A DNA stretch of 64,000 nucleotides, from contig NZ_BMSE01000014.1 of NCBI RefSeq assembly GCF_014648995.1, forward strand, positions 175,058 through 239,057, given 5' to 3'. This stretch comes from Streptomyces massasporeus (GTDB taxonomy: Bacteria > Actinomycetota > Actinomycetes > Streptomycetales > Streptomycetaceae). Below the pieces are notes generated by a model that saw only the letters and a list, made by a program, of their open reading frames with translations, made no database searches and was not told the DNA's origin. Positions 54,662 through 62,908 of this stretch are shown piece after piece. Each line of letters opens with the position of its first letter. The first letter of the stretch is position 1. A program made the position numbers and the translations under genes.

Positions 54662-55486
54662 TCAGTCCTTGCGGGCCCGGATCGAGTACATCAACGGAAT
54701 CCGCGGCCGGCCCTGCGGAAAGCGGAAGTAGCCGTCCCGCCGCTCGAAGCTCCCGAACCGCCGGAACAGCGACACGTCGTGCTCGTGCAGGAACTCGATC
54801 CGCAGCCCGGCCGCCGCGAGCGCCGAGACGACCTCGCCCACCGGATGCTGCCACTCGACCCGCCGGCTGTGCGTGAACTCGGCGCCCTCGGCCGCGTACG
54901 ACCCCGCGCTCTCTTCGACCCAGGCGTCCCGGGCGAAGTAGTCATGCGTGATCCGCGAGCCGGTCTCGTCGTCGAGGACGTCGGTGAGCGGGTGGAACTC
55001 GCAGAGGTAGAGGAACCCGCCGGGGGCCACGAGCGCCGCGACGGTCTCCGCCCAGCGCCCGATGTCGGGCAGCCAGCACAGCGCGCCGACGCCCGTGTAC
55101 ACGATGTCGTACGACGGGTCCGGGACCGCGGCCGTCGCGTCGTACACGTCCGCCGCGACGAACGCCGCCCGGTCCGGGCCGAGGCCGAGGTCGCGCGCGA
55201 GCCCGCGGGCCAGGTCGACGGCGGGTTCGGAGAAGTCGAGACCGACGACGCGGGCGGCGCCGTGCCGGGCCCAGGACAGCGTGTCGAGGCCGATGTGGCA
55301 CTGCAGATGCAGCAGAGAGCGATTACCGACATCGCCCACCTCGGCGAGCTCGAAGTCCCGCAGGGGGTCCTGACCGGCCCGGAAGGCGTCCAGATCGTAG
55401 AAATCACCGGCCACGTGCAGCGGCACCCGCTCGTCCCAGTGGGCGCGGTTGGCCTCGTTCCAGTCGGCCGGGGTGGGGGAGTACAA
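54662..55486 (-). CDS. Class I SAM-dependent methyltransferase
   Basis: A 274-aa Rossmann-fold methyltransferase. N-terminal NEANRAHWDERVPLHVAGDF is typical of the family; motif I is LLHLQCHIGLDTLSWARHGA, with the acid of strand 2 in VVGLDFSEPAVDLARGLAR, then AADVYDATAAV, YDIVYTGVGALCWLPDI and post-motif VAPGGFLYLCEFHPLTDVL. LQCHIGLDT in place of the usual DxGxGxG is common in this UbiE-like subgroup. The start is TTG with AGGAG 8 nt upstream. Substrate unknown; no pathway neighbours. Confidence 0.88.
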   Translation of the reverse strand: MYSPTPADWNEANRAHWDERVPLHVAGDFYDLDAFRAGQDPLRDFELAEVGDVGNRSLLHLQCHIGLDTLSWARHGAARVVGLDFSEPAVDLARGLARDLGLGPDRAAFVAADVYDATAAVPDPSYDIVYTGVGALCWLPDIGRWAETVAALVAPGGFLYLCEFHPLTDVLDDETGSRITHDYFARDAWVEESAGSYAAEGAEFTHSRRVEWQHPVGEVVSALAAAGLRIEFLHEHDVSLFRRFGSFERRDGYFRFPQGRPRIPLMYSIRARKD

Positions 55487-55588
55487 GGGTGCGGCTCCTG
55501 ACCTGCTCGGAGGGGGGACCGGTGGAGGTTATCCACAGGCTGGGGACCCCGCCAGCGAATTGTCGGCCGGGGCGGGCAGTATGGGGCC

Positions 55589-57448
55589 ATGACTGAGAGC
55601 AACGGGTCCGACGCGCGGGATCAGCGGGACCAGCACGAGCAAGTGGTACAGGCGGGACGGCAGGAGCGGATGCCGGACTGGGAGAAGCGCTTTCGGGCGC
55701 CCCGGGTGTCCCTGCCCGACTGGGCGGAGGACGCGCCGGACCACTCCCTGTTCGTCTCGAACGCGACCGGGACGTACGAGCTGTACGCCTGGGACCGGTC
55801 GACAGGCGAGCAGCGCCAGGTGACGGACCGGCCGAACGGCACGACGGACGGCGTGCTGTCCCCGGACGGCGCGTGGATCTGGTGGTTCGACGACAAGGAC
55901 GGCGACGAGTTCGGCGTGTGGCGCCGCCAGCCCTTCACGGGCGGCGCGGACGAACCGGCCGCCGCGGGCCTGGACGCCTCCTACCCGGCCGGCCTCGCTC
56001 TCGGCCGTGACGGGCGTACGGCGGTCGTGGGCCGTTCCACGGACGAGGACGGCACGACCATCCACCTCGTGCGCACCGGCGAGGACCCGGTGGAGATCTA
56101 CCGGCACCGCGAGTCGGCCGGCGTCGGCGACCTCTCCCACGACGGCTCGCTCATCGCCCTCGAGCACACCGAGCACGGCGACGCGATGCACTCGGCGCTG
56201 CGCGTCCTGCGCCCCGACGGCACGGCCGTCGCCGACCTCGACGACACCGAGGGCGGCACCCGCGAGCTGGGCCTGGAGGTCCTCGGCTTCGCCCCCGTCG
56301 ACGGCGACACGCGCCTGCTCATCGGCCACCAGCGCCGCGGCCGCTGGGAGCCCCTGGTGTGGGACGTGGCCACCGGCGAGGAGACGGACCTGGCGCTGGA
56401 GCTGCCGGGCGACGTCAGTGCCGAGTGGTACCCGGACGGCAGCGGCCTGCTCATCGCGCACAGCTTCGAGGCCCGCAGCGAGCTGTTCCGCTACGACCTG
56501 GCCGGCCGCACCCTGTCGGAGATCCCCACCCCGAAGGGCACGGTGTCCGGTGCGACGGCCCGGCCCGACGGCAGCGTGGAGTTCCTGTGGTCCTCGTCGG
56601 CCGAGCCGTCGGCGGTGCGCTCCACGACGGGCGGTGTCGTGCTCGACCCGCCCGGCATGAAGTCACCCGGCTCGGTGCCGGTGGAGGACGTGTGGGTGGA
56701 GGGCCCGGGAGGCCGCATCCACGCCCTCGTGCAGAAGCCGCAGGGCGTGACCGGCCCGCTCCCCACGGTCTTCGACATCCACGGCGGCCCCACCTGGCAC
56801 GACAGCGACTCCTTCGCGGCGGGCCCGGCGGCCTGGGTCGACCACGGCTACGCGGTGATCCGTGTCAACTACCGCGGTTCCACGGGCTACGGCCGTGCCT
56901 GGACGGACGCTCTCAAGCACCGTGTCGGTCTCATCGAGCTGGAGGACATCGCCGCGGTCCGCGAGTGGGCCGTCACCTCCGGCCTCGCCGACCCCGACCG
57001 TCTGATCCTCACCGGCGGCTCCTGGGGCGGCTACCTCACCCTGCTCGGCCTCGGCGTCCAGCCGGACGCGTGGACGCTCGGCATCGCGGCGGTGCCCGTC
57101 GCCGACTACGTCACGGCGTACCACGACGAGATGGAAGCGCTGAAGGCGATGGACCGCACGCTCCTCGGCGGCACCCCCGAGGAGGTCCCCGACCGCTTCG
57201 AGGCGTCCTCCCCCCTCACCTACGTCGACCAGGTCAAGGCCCCGGTCTACATTTCGGCCGGTGTCAACGACCCCCGCTGCCCGATCCGCCAGATCGAGAA
57301 CTACGTCAAGCGCCTGGAGACGAGAGGCGCGGTGCACGAGGTGTACCGGTACGACGCCGGTCACGGCTCCCTGGTCGTGGACGAACGGATCAAGCAGGTC
57401 CGGTTGGAGCTGGAGTTCGCGGAGAGGCATTTGAGCCGACGTCCGTGA
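55589..57448 (+). CDS. S9 family serine peptidase (prolyl oligopeptidase/acylaminoacyl type)
   Basis: A 619-aa enzyme. Residues about 40-345 form a beta-propeller (repeated DG/GTY-type blades such as RDGRTAVVGRSTDEDGTTIH and SHDGSLIALEHTEHGD). The C-terminal alpha/beta hydrolase has FDIHGGPTWHDSDSFAAG, VNYRGSTGYGRAW, nucleophile S478 in TGGSWGGYLTLLG, the aspartate in VNDPRCPIRQIENYV and the histidine in YDAGHGSLVV. The propeller filters small peptides into the active site. There is no signal peptide, so it is cytoplasmic. The ATG follows CAGTAT plus 6 nt, a weak leaderless pattern. Confidence 0.93.
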   Translation: MTESNGSDARDQRDQHEQVVQAGRQERMPDWEKRFRAPRVSLPDWAEDAPDHSLFVSNATGTYELYAWDRSTGEQRQVTDRPNGTTDGVLSPDGAWIWWFDDKDGDEFGVWRRQPFTGGADEPAAAGLDASYPAGLALGRDGRTAVVGRSTDEDGTTIHLVRTGEDPVEIYRHRESAGVGDLSHDGSLIALEHTEHGDAMHSALRVLRPDGTAVADLDDTEGGTRELGLEVLGFAPVDGDTRLLIGHQRRGRWEPLVWDVATGEETDLALELPGDVSAEWYPDGSGLLIAHSFEARSELFRYDLAGRTLSEIPTPKGTVSGATARPDGSVEFLWSSSAEPSAVRSTTGGVVLDPPGMKSPGSVPVEDVWVEGPGGRIHALVQKPQGVTGPLPTVFDIHGGPTWHDSDSFAAGPAAWVDHGYAVIRVNYRGSTGYGRAWTDALKHRVGLIELEDIAAVREWAVTSGLADPDRLILTGGSWGGYLTLLGLGVQPDAWTLGIAAVPVADYVTAYHDEMEALKAMDRTLLGGTPEEVPDRFEASSPLTYVDQVKAPVYISAGVNDPRCPIRQIENYVKRLETRGAVHEVYRYDAGHGSLVVDERIKQVRLELEFAERHLSRRP

Positions 57449-57535
57449 ACCGCGGGCATGCGTGCCGCCTGGGGCGGCACGGTGGGCGCGGGCGGCACCC
57501 CGCTGCGCCGGGTTGCGCAACGCCCCGGCCTGAGT
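57449..57535. repeat. Dispersed convergent-gap repeat, copy 3
   Basis: GCGGGCATGCGTGCCGCC with stem-loop GTGCCGCC-TGG-GGCGGCAC (57462-57480), then GGCACCCCGCTGCGCCGGG; closest to copy 1. It sits between the convergent S9 peptidase and double-RCK genes. Confidence 0.7.
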
Positions 57536-57644
57536 GCACCGCCGAGCATCTCGTGACGCCGGGCAGCGCAGGACCCGCTCGGCGTCACCGAGTGCACCGC
57601 CGGGCATCTCGTGACGCCGGGCAGCGCAGGACCCGCTCGGCGTC
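57532..57644. repeat. 58-bp tandem duplication
   Basis: Copies 57532-57589 and 57590-57644 start GAGTGCACCGCCG and match at all but about one base over the shared 55 bp. The second copy ends at the stop of the next gene. Confidence 0.85.
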
Positions 57645-59584
57645 TACGCCCCCGCCCGATCCCGTCTCCTCCGCCCCAGCAACTCCGCCAACCCTCGCCG
57701 CGTCGCCGCCAGCACCACCCGGTCACCGGCCCCCAGCACATACGTAGGAGGCAGATCCCACACCAGCCCCGAGGCCGGCGCGCTGTCCTCTTCCCCGCTC
57801 TCCCCCTCACTCCGCCGCCGCCCAGGAGGTGACGTATTGAGCGCCAGCACCCGCCACGCCCCGGCCCGGAACGCCTCCCCGACCGTCCGCCCCTCCAACT
57901 GCGGATGCCCGGCCACATCCACCTCCGCGAACAGCAGAACCCGCCGCTCCACCGGGATCGCCCCCAGGATCTGCCGCCCCATCATCGCCCCGGCGAACGC
58001 GGGCGCGGCCAGATGCGACACACTCCGGCTGCGCGTGAGGGCGAACGGGTGCGCGGCCCGCAGCGTGCGGTACACGGCCGTCGCGAAGTCGTCGTCGTAC
58101 AGCCGCAGCACGACCCGCAGATCGGGCCGTACGGACCGGGCGTACAGCGAGGCCTCCAGATTCGTCGTGTCCGCGCTGGTCAGCGCCAGCAGCGCATGGG
58201 CGCGGTGGATCTTCGCGGCCTCCAGGACCCCTTCCTGCGTGACGTCCCCGAGCACCACCGGCACCCGCAGCCGCCGCGCCGTGGCCATCCCGCGCGCGTC
58301 CGGATCGGACTCCACGCACACCACGGGAATGTGCAGCTCACGCAGCCGCGTCAACACCCGCGTCCCGATCTTGCCGAGCCCGAGCAGCACCACATGGCCG
58401 CCGAGCCCACGCGGCGGCTTCCGCAGCGCGGACGCGCTGCGGAACGTGCCCAGTGCCTCCAGCACCGCGGCCAGCAGCACCGGCAACAGCAGCAACCCCA
58501 CCAGCCCGGACAGCAGTTGCAGCACCTGACGCGCGGTCGACTCGTGGAAGGCGGGATCGTTGATGCCGAAGAGATCGAGCAGCGTCACGTACGTGGCGTA
58601 CAGCGGATTCTCACCGGTCACGATCATCAACCCCACGGCGAGCGCCAGCACACAGGCCACCAACCCGGCCAGCGACCACCGCAGCCGCCGCGAGAACAGC
58701 GAGGCGAACGGCGGCACACCTCCCCGCCCGGCGGGCAGGGACGGCCCGGAGTACGACACCTGCTCCAGGACGACGGTCCCGCGCCCGGTCGCCGCCCCCA
58801 CCGCCGCCTCGTCCGGCAGCAGATGCGGCCCGTGCTCCCCGCTGCCCTCGGAACCGTCCGCACCGGCCGGGTCGTTGCTCGTCGCGGACAGCAGGGCCAG
58901 GGTGCACAGCCCCGGGTCGGCCACCTCGCCCGGCCGCGGCGGCTGCCGTTCCACCGCGCGCAGCACGAGCCCTTCCGTCTGGACGACCTTGCTGGTGCCC
59001 ACGAGGGCGGTGGCGGCCAACGCGGGAGCGGCCGTGTCGGCGTCGGACAGCACCGTCGTCGACGCGTCGAGGCCCGCTCCCTGCCCGTCCCCGGAGGCCA
59101 CGGCCGCGGTCTGGTCCAGCAGTTCCTCGATGTGCTGCCCCAACCGCCGGTTGTAGAGCCGGAGTACGAGGCGGATGCGGGGGTTGAGCCGGCGGGCGGT
59201 GAGGGCGGCCCGGATGTTGGTCTCGTCGTCGTCGTAGACGAGCGCCAGGGCCGCCGCCCGGTCGGCGCCCACCTCCGTGAGGACGGCCTCGGTGATCTCC
59301 GGAGCCTCCACGACCTGCTCGTTCGAGGCCGCTTCACCGCTCGTGCCGGTCCGGTTGACGGCCGCGTTCACGACCCGGTCGAGCAGTGCCGCCGAGGCGG
59401 CCCGGGCCCGTCCGACCACGGGCTGGCGCACCCGTCTCCCGGAGGGCGGCACGACGAGCGTGACCTGCTCGGCGTAGACACCTCGGAGTTCGGCGGCCAG
59501 CCGGTGCGCGAGCCCGTCGTCACCGCACACGATCATGTGCGTGGCCGGATCACTCGGCTGGCCTTGGTTCGGAACGCTCCCCAC
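57644..59584 (-). CDS. CASTOR-like membrane protein with two RCK/TrkA-N domains
   Basis: A 646-aa protein. The N-terminal RCK-like domain (HMIVCGDDGLAHRLAAELRG; a degenerate dinucleotide loop) is followed at about 300-395 by membrane segments (LRWSLAGLVACVLALAVGLM and LQLLSGLVGLLLLPVLLAAV) enclosing TYVTLLDLFGINDPAFHEST. A second, canonical TrkA-N domain (HVVLLGLGKIGTRVLTRLRE, acid in VVCVESDPDARG, then LGDVTQEGVLEAAKIHRAHA) and a TrkA-C-like end (YVLGAGDRVVLAATRRGLAE) follow. The layout resembles CASTOR/POLLUX-type channels. The pore segment has no TVGYG potassium filter, so the ion is uncertain. GTG start. Confidence 0.82.
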   Translation of the reverse strand: MGSVPNQGQPSDPATHMIVCGDDGLAHRLAAELRGVYAEQVTLVVPPSGRRVRQPVVGRARAASAALLDRVVNAAVNRTGTSGEAASNEQVVEAPEITEAVLTEVGADRAAALALVYDDDETNIRAALTARRLNPRIRLVLRLYNRRLGQHIEELLDQTAAVASGDGQGAGLDASTTVLSDADTAAPALAATALVGTSKVVQTEGLVLRAVERQPPRPGEVADPGLCTLALLSATSNDPAGADGSEGSGEHGPHLLPDEAAVGAATGRGTVVLEQVSYSGPSLPAGRGGVPPFASLFSRRLRWSLAGLVACVLALAVGLMIVTGENPLYATYVTLLDLFGINDPAFHESTARQVLQLLSGLVGLLLLPVLLAAVLEALGTFRSASALRKPPRGLGGHVVLLGLGKIGTRVLTRLRELHIPVVCVESDPDARGMATARRLRVPVVLGDVTQEGVLEAAKIHRAHALLALTSADTTNLEASLYARSVRPDLRVVLRLYDDDFATAVYRTLRAAHPFALTRSRSVSHLAAPAFAGAMMGRQILGAIPVERRVLLFAEVDVAGHPQLEGRTVGEAFRAGAWRVLALNTSPPGRRRSEGESGEEDSAPASGLVWDLPPTYVLGAGDRVVLAATRRGLAELLGRRRRDRAGA

Positions 59585-59686
59585 GAGGAGAAGACTGCCT
59601 CACCGGGACGGCCGGTTCCAGAAGGGGACGGTGGGGCGTGAACGCCCGGCCGCCGCTGTCCGTACGCAAGGGGAGGGAATGGGGCA

Positions 59687-60778
59687 ATGCCCTCGCGCAC
59701 CACCGGAGGTACCGGGCCCGTGGCCATCACGAAGACCGCCCCGCAGGACGGCGCCGAGCGCGGGGACGCCGACGGCGGGGGTGCCGAGCCTGGGGACACC
59801 GCGCCGGACGGCCGCGAGCAAGAGGAGGCCCGGCATCTCAACTCCCCGCTCCTCCTGACCCTTTTGCTGCTGACGGCGGTGATGTTCCAGGACCCGATCC
59901 GCGGGGCCCTGGCCGCACCGGTGATGCAGAGCTGGATGACGGTGTTCGTCGCGGTCATGGTCCAGGCACTGCCGTTCCTGGTGCTCGGCGTGCTGCTGTC
60001 GGCGGCGATCGCGGTGTTCGTACCGCCGTCGTTCTTCGCCCGGGCCCTGCCGAAGCACCCGGCGCTGGCGGTCCCGGTCGCCGGCGCGGCGGGCGCGGTA
60101 CTGCCCGGCTGCGAGTGCGCGTCGGTGCCGGTGGCCGGCGCCCTGGTCCGCCGAGGCGTCACACCGGCGGCGGCCCTGGCCTTCCTCCTCTCGGCGCCCG
60201 CCATCAACCCCATCGTGCTGACGGCGACGGCCGTGGCGTTCCCCGGCAACCCCGGGATGGTCCTGGCCCGTTTCGTCGCCAGCCTGCTCGTGGCCTGCTC
60301 GATGGGCTGGCTCTGGCACCGCCTCGGCCGCACGGACTGGCTGCGTCCCCCGGCCCGCGCGTCGTACGAGGGACAGAGCAAGGGCGCGGCCTTCTGGGGC
60401 TCGGTCCGCCATGACGTGACGCACGCGGGCGGCTTCCTGGTGGTCGGCGCGATGGCCGCGGCGACCCTGAAGGCGGTGGTCCCGGCGGACTGGCTGGGCG
60501 TCGCGGCCGGTCATCCCGTGCTGTCGGTCCTGTTCCTCGCGGCCCTGGCCGTGCTGCTCTCCATCTGCTCGGAGGCGGACGCGTTCGTGGCGGCGTCCCT
60601 GACCCAGTTCTCGCTGACGGCCCGTCTGACGTTCCTGGTCGTCGGCCCGATGATCGACCTGAAGCTCTTCGCGATGCAGGCGGGCACCTTCGGCCGCGCC
60701 TTCGCCCTGCGCTTCGCCCCCGCGACCTTCGCCCTGGCCGTCGTCGTATCGGCCCTGACCGGAACGGTCCTGCTGTGA
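59687..60778 (+). CDS. UPF0718 family permease
   Basis: A 363-aa protein with a 50-residue hydrophilic N-terminus and about eight helices. Family marks are VFVAVMVQALPFLVLGVLLS, the GCECASVPVAGALVRRG loop with two cysteines, LLSAPAINPIVLTATAVAFP and LLSICSEADAFVAASLTQFS. UPF0718/ArsP-related permeases export metalloid or metal compounds in some bacteria. The downstream TIGR03943 gene overlaps by 4 nt (GTGA); the two families are habitual partners. The substrate here is unknown. Confidence 0.9.
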   Translation: MPSRTTGGTGPVAITKTAPQDGAERGDADGGGAEPGDTAPDGREQEEARHLNSPLLLTLLLLTAVMFQDPIRGALAAPVMQSWMTVFVAVMVQALPFLVLGVLLSAAIAVFVPPSFFARALPKHPALAVPVAGAAGAVLPGCECASVPVAGALVRRGVTPAAALAFLLSAPAINPIVLTATAVAFPGNPGMVLARFVASLLVACSMGWLWHRLGRTDWLRPPARASYEGQSKGAAFWGSVRHDVTHAGGFLVVGAMAAATLKAVVPADWLGVAAGHPVLSVLFLAALAVLLSICSEADAFVAASLTQFSLTARLTFLVVGPMIDLKLFAMQAGTFGRAFALRFAPATFALAVVVSALTGTVLL

Positions 60779-61503
60779 ACCGCCTGGCCCAGACGGCCCT
60801 CCTCTTCCTGCTCGGCGCGACCCTCCTGCACGCCGGCACCACCGACCTCTACCTGCGCTACGTCAAGGAGGGCCTGCGCCCCCTAGTCCTCCTGGCGGGC
60901 GTGGTCCTGATCGTCACGGCGGCGGCAACCCTCTGGTACGACCGCCGAGGCGCCTCGACCCACGACGGAGGCACCCCCGTCCACGACCACCACCGAGAAC
61001 CCCGCGTCTCCTGGCTCCTCACGCTCCCGGTCCTCGCCCTGATCCTGGTCGCCCCGCCGGCCCTGGGCTCCTACAGCGCGACCCACACCGGCACGGCCCT
61101 GACCAAACCCTTCGGCTTCCCGGCCCTCCCCACCGGCGACGCCCCCCTCCACCTCGCCGTGGTCGACTACGCCGGCCGCGCGATCTACGACGACGGCCGT
61201 GCCCTGCGCGACCGCGAGCTGAAGATCACCGGTTTCGTCACCCTGGACCGCGAGGGCGCCCCCTACCTGGTCCGCATGGGCCTCAACTGCTGCGCGGCGG
61301 ACGCCCAGCCGGTCAAGATAGCCCTGACGGGCAACGTCCCTCCCGTCCTGCGCCCGGACACATGGCTGGAGATCACCGGCACCTACACACCCCGCCGCAC
61401 GAAGGACCCGGTCAACGACGGCCCGATCCCGTACCTGGAGGTGACGACCGCGAGGCCGGTCCCCACTCCGCACGACCCGTACGACGAGACGTGGAACACC
61501 TGA
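60775..61503 (+). CDS. TIGR03943 family putative permease subunit
   Basis: A 242-aa protein with three N-terminal helices (LAQTALLFLLGATLLHAGTT, LRPLVLLAGVVLIVTAAATL and LLTLPVLALILVAPPALGSY), a His-rich loop between them (HDGGTPVHDHHREPR) and an extracytoplasmic beta-rich domain: LAVVDYAGRAIYDDGRALRD, LKITGFVTLDREGAPYLVRM, GLNCCAADAQPVKIAL. The CC pair is typical of the family. It pairs with the UPF0718 permease as a two-part transporter. The histidine-rich loop and cysteine pair fit metal handling, but no Zur-type box was found upstream. Confidence 0.9.
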   Translation: MNRLAQTALLFLLGATLLHAGTTDLYLRYVKEGLRPLVLLAGVVLIVTAAATLWYDRRGASTHDGGTPVHDHHREPRVSWLLTLPVLALILVAPPALGSYSATHTGTALTKPFGFPALPTGDAPLHLAVVDYAGRAIYDDGRALRDRELKITGFVTLDREGAPYLVRMGLNCCAADAQPVKIALTGNVPPVLRPDTWLEITGTYTPRRTKDPVNDGPIPYLEVTTARPVPTPHDPYDETWNT

Positions 61504-61567
61504 ACTGCGTTATGACACCGACCTGTTGGGGTACTCGCAAGGAACCGCTGATCAGCGAGGGGCACCC

Positions 61568-61978
61568 ATGACCACACTCCGAGGCGGCCACACCGCGGAA
61601 CTCGACCGGCCGCTCCTGCCCGAGGCGGCCCGCGAGGAACTGGCGAAGGCCGACCACCGGGCCAACCTGACCCTGGCCACCCTGGGCGCGGCCCTGGCCG
61701 CTCTCCTCACCGCGATCACCGTGGGCGTCATCACCCCCACCCAGTACGCCACGATCCCCCAGCTCCTCCTCTGGACGGGCTGCGCGGCCTGCGCCCCGTC
61801 CCTGGTCCTCCTGAGCCTGGCGACCAGGCCCCAGCCGGCCCCGACGACCGACACCCCACCCCAACTCCTGACCCGCGCCACCCACGTCAAGCACCGCCGC
61901 ATACGCCAGGCGATGACGTGGGGCGCGGCTTTCCTGACCCTCACGTTGGCGGGGACGCTGGCCGGGCTGCTGTCGTAG
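61568..61978 (+). CDS. Small membrane protein resembling the PycTM (DUF5706) fold
   Basis: A 136-aa protein. LAKADHRANLTLATLGAALAALLTAITVGV resembles the RTDxKAxxLL amphipathic-to-membrane start of PycTM/DUF5706 membrane modules, continuing with a second helix pair (PQLLLWTGCAACAPSLVLLS) and ending RRIRQAMTWGAAFLTLTLAG. In Pycsar defence such modules are effectors gated by cyclic pyrimidines; no nucleotide cyclase or ligand-binding domain is present here. GAGGGG lies 5 nt before the ATG. The family call is tentative; an unrelated small membrane protein is the alternative. Confidence 0.6.
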   Translation: MTTLRGGHTAELDRPLLPEAAREELAKADHRANLTLATLGAALAALLTAITVGVITPTQYATIPQLLLWTGCAACAPSLVLLSLATRPQPAPTTDTPPQLLTRATHVKHRRIRQAMTWGAAFLTLTLAGTLAGLLS

Positions 61979-62005
61979 CCCTTTGCCCTTTGCCCTTTGC
62001 CCACT
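61978..62005. repeat. Heptamer tandem repeat
   Basis: GCCCTTT three times (61978-61998), then GCCCACT; between two convergent genes, starting at the last base of the first. Confidence 0.7.
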
Positions 62006-62038
62006 GCCCAGAGCACATGGCCCAGCTCGGCCGCCTCC

Positions 62039-62695
62039 TCAGTCAGGGCCGCTCCAGTCGAACGGGAAGTGCTTGCTCGACTTGCCGGAGCGTTCCCAGG
62101 AGAAGCCGAATGCGTCGGCGCGGTCGACGGTGGCCCGGCCCCACGTGGCGACCTGGCCCGGCCCCACCTCGGCACCCGGGGCGTTGTGGACCTGGACGCG
62201 AGCGCCGTTCGGCGTGGTCGGCCCGGTGAGAGCCTCGGCGCTCGCCGTGACACGACCCGGGATCTCGGCTCGCCAGGTGGCAAGGTCCTCGTCGATCTCC
62301 ACGACGATGGGCGCGATGTCCATGCCACGCATCTCGGGGTGGAACATCTCCCCGAACTGGGCCGGCCATCCTCCTGCCTCACCGCCGAAGACGGCTCCGA
62401 GTGCGGCCCGCTGCTCGTCGTCGGCGCGTTCGTCGAGGAAGACGGCGGCGTACGGATCGGTGTGCGTGCCGGTCCACGGGTTGCCCTCGAAGGAGCCGAG
62501 CATCAGGACGTTGAGATCGTCGAGTCGTACGTCGCCGAAGTTGCCCTTCCGAATGTGCCAGACCAGTACGCCTTCGCAGTCGCCGTAGGTCGGGGGCTGC
62601 GCGAAGGTGCAGGGGCAGGGTATGGCGCACTTGCACACGTCGAACCAGTCGCCGGCCAGGTGCCAGCGTGTACCGGTGGTGGCCTGTTCTGTCAT
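62039..62695 (-). CDS. DUF1326 domain-containing protein
   Basis: A 218-aa cytoplasmic protein. The family signature is at the N-terminus: WHLAGDWFDVCKCAIPCPCT with four cysteines, then CEGVLVWHIRKGNFGDVRLD, then FGEMFHPEMRGMDIAPIVVE and a C-terminal SGKSSKHFPFDWSGPD. DUF1326 is frequently paired with DUF2182 membrane proteins, as here. The CxCxxxCxC cluster suggests metal or haem binding, not proven. GGAGGG lies about 8 nt before the ATG. Confidence 0.9.
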   Translation of the reverse strand: MTEQATTGTRWHLAGDWFDVCKCAIPCPCTFAQPPTYGDCEGVLVWHIRKGNFGDVRLDDLNVLMLGSFEGNPWTGTHTDPYAAVFLDERADDEQRAALGAVFGGEAGGWPAQFGEMFHPEMRGMDIAPIVVEIDEDLATWRAEIPGRVTASAEALTGPTTPNGARVQVHNAPGAEVGPGQVATWGRATVDRADAFGFSWERSGKSSKHFPFDWSGPD

Positions 62696-62881
62696 CTCGC
62701 TTCCCTCCTGCCGAGCCCGAAGGAGCTCACTCGGAGTGGCGAGACCGCGTATCCCGAGCCCGCTCCCGGGACCGGGAGGGTGGCCTCCCCTCCAGCTTGC
62801 ACCTCACGTCCCGGGCGGGAAACCGATCCACGTCGGCAATCGCGCGCCTGGCGCCTCGGTGACGGTGTGAGCGGGGTGGGA

Positions 62882-62908
62882 CACGGGATACACGGGATAC
62901 ACGGGATC
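62882..62908. repeat. 9-bp tandem repeat, three units
   Basis: CACGGGATA, CACGGGATA, CACGGGATC; the last unit overlaps the stop codon of the DUF2182 gene. The rest of the 211-bp gap down to the DUF1326 gene contains no gene. Confidence 0.75.
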
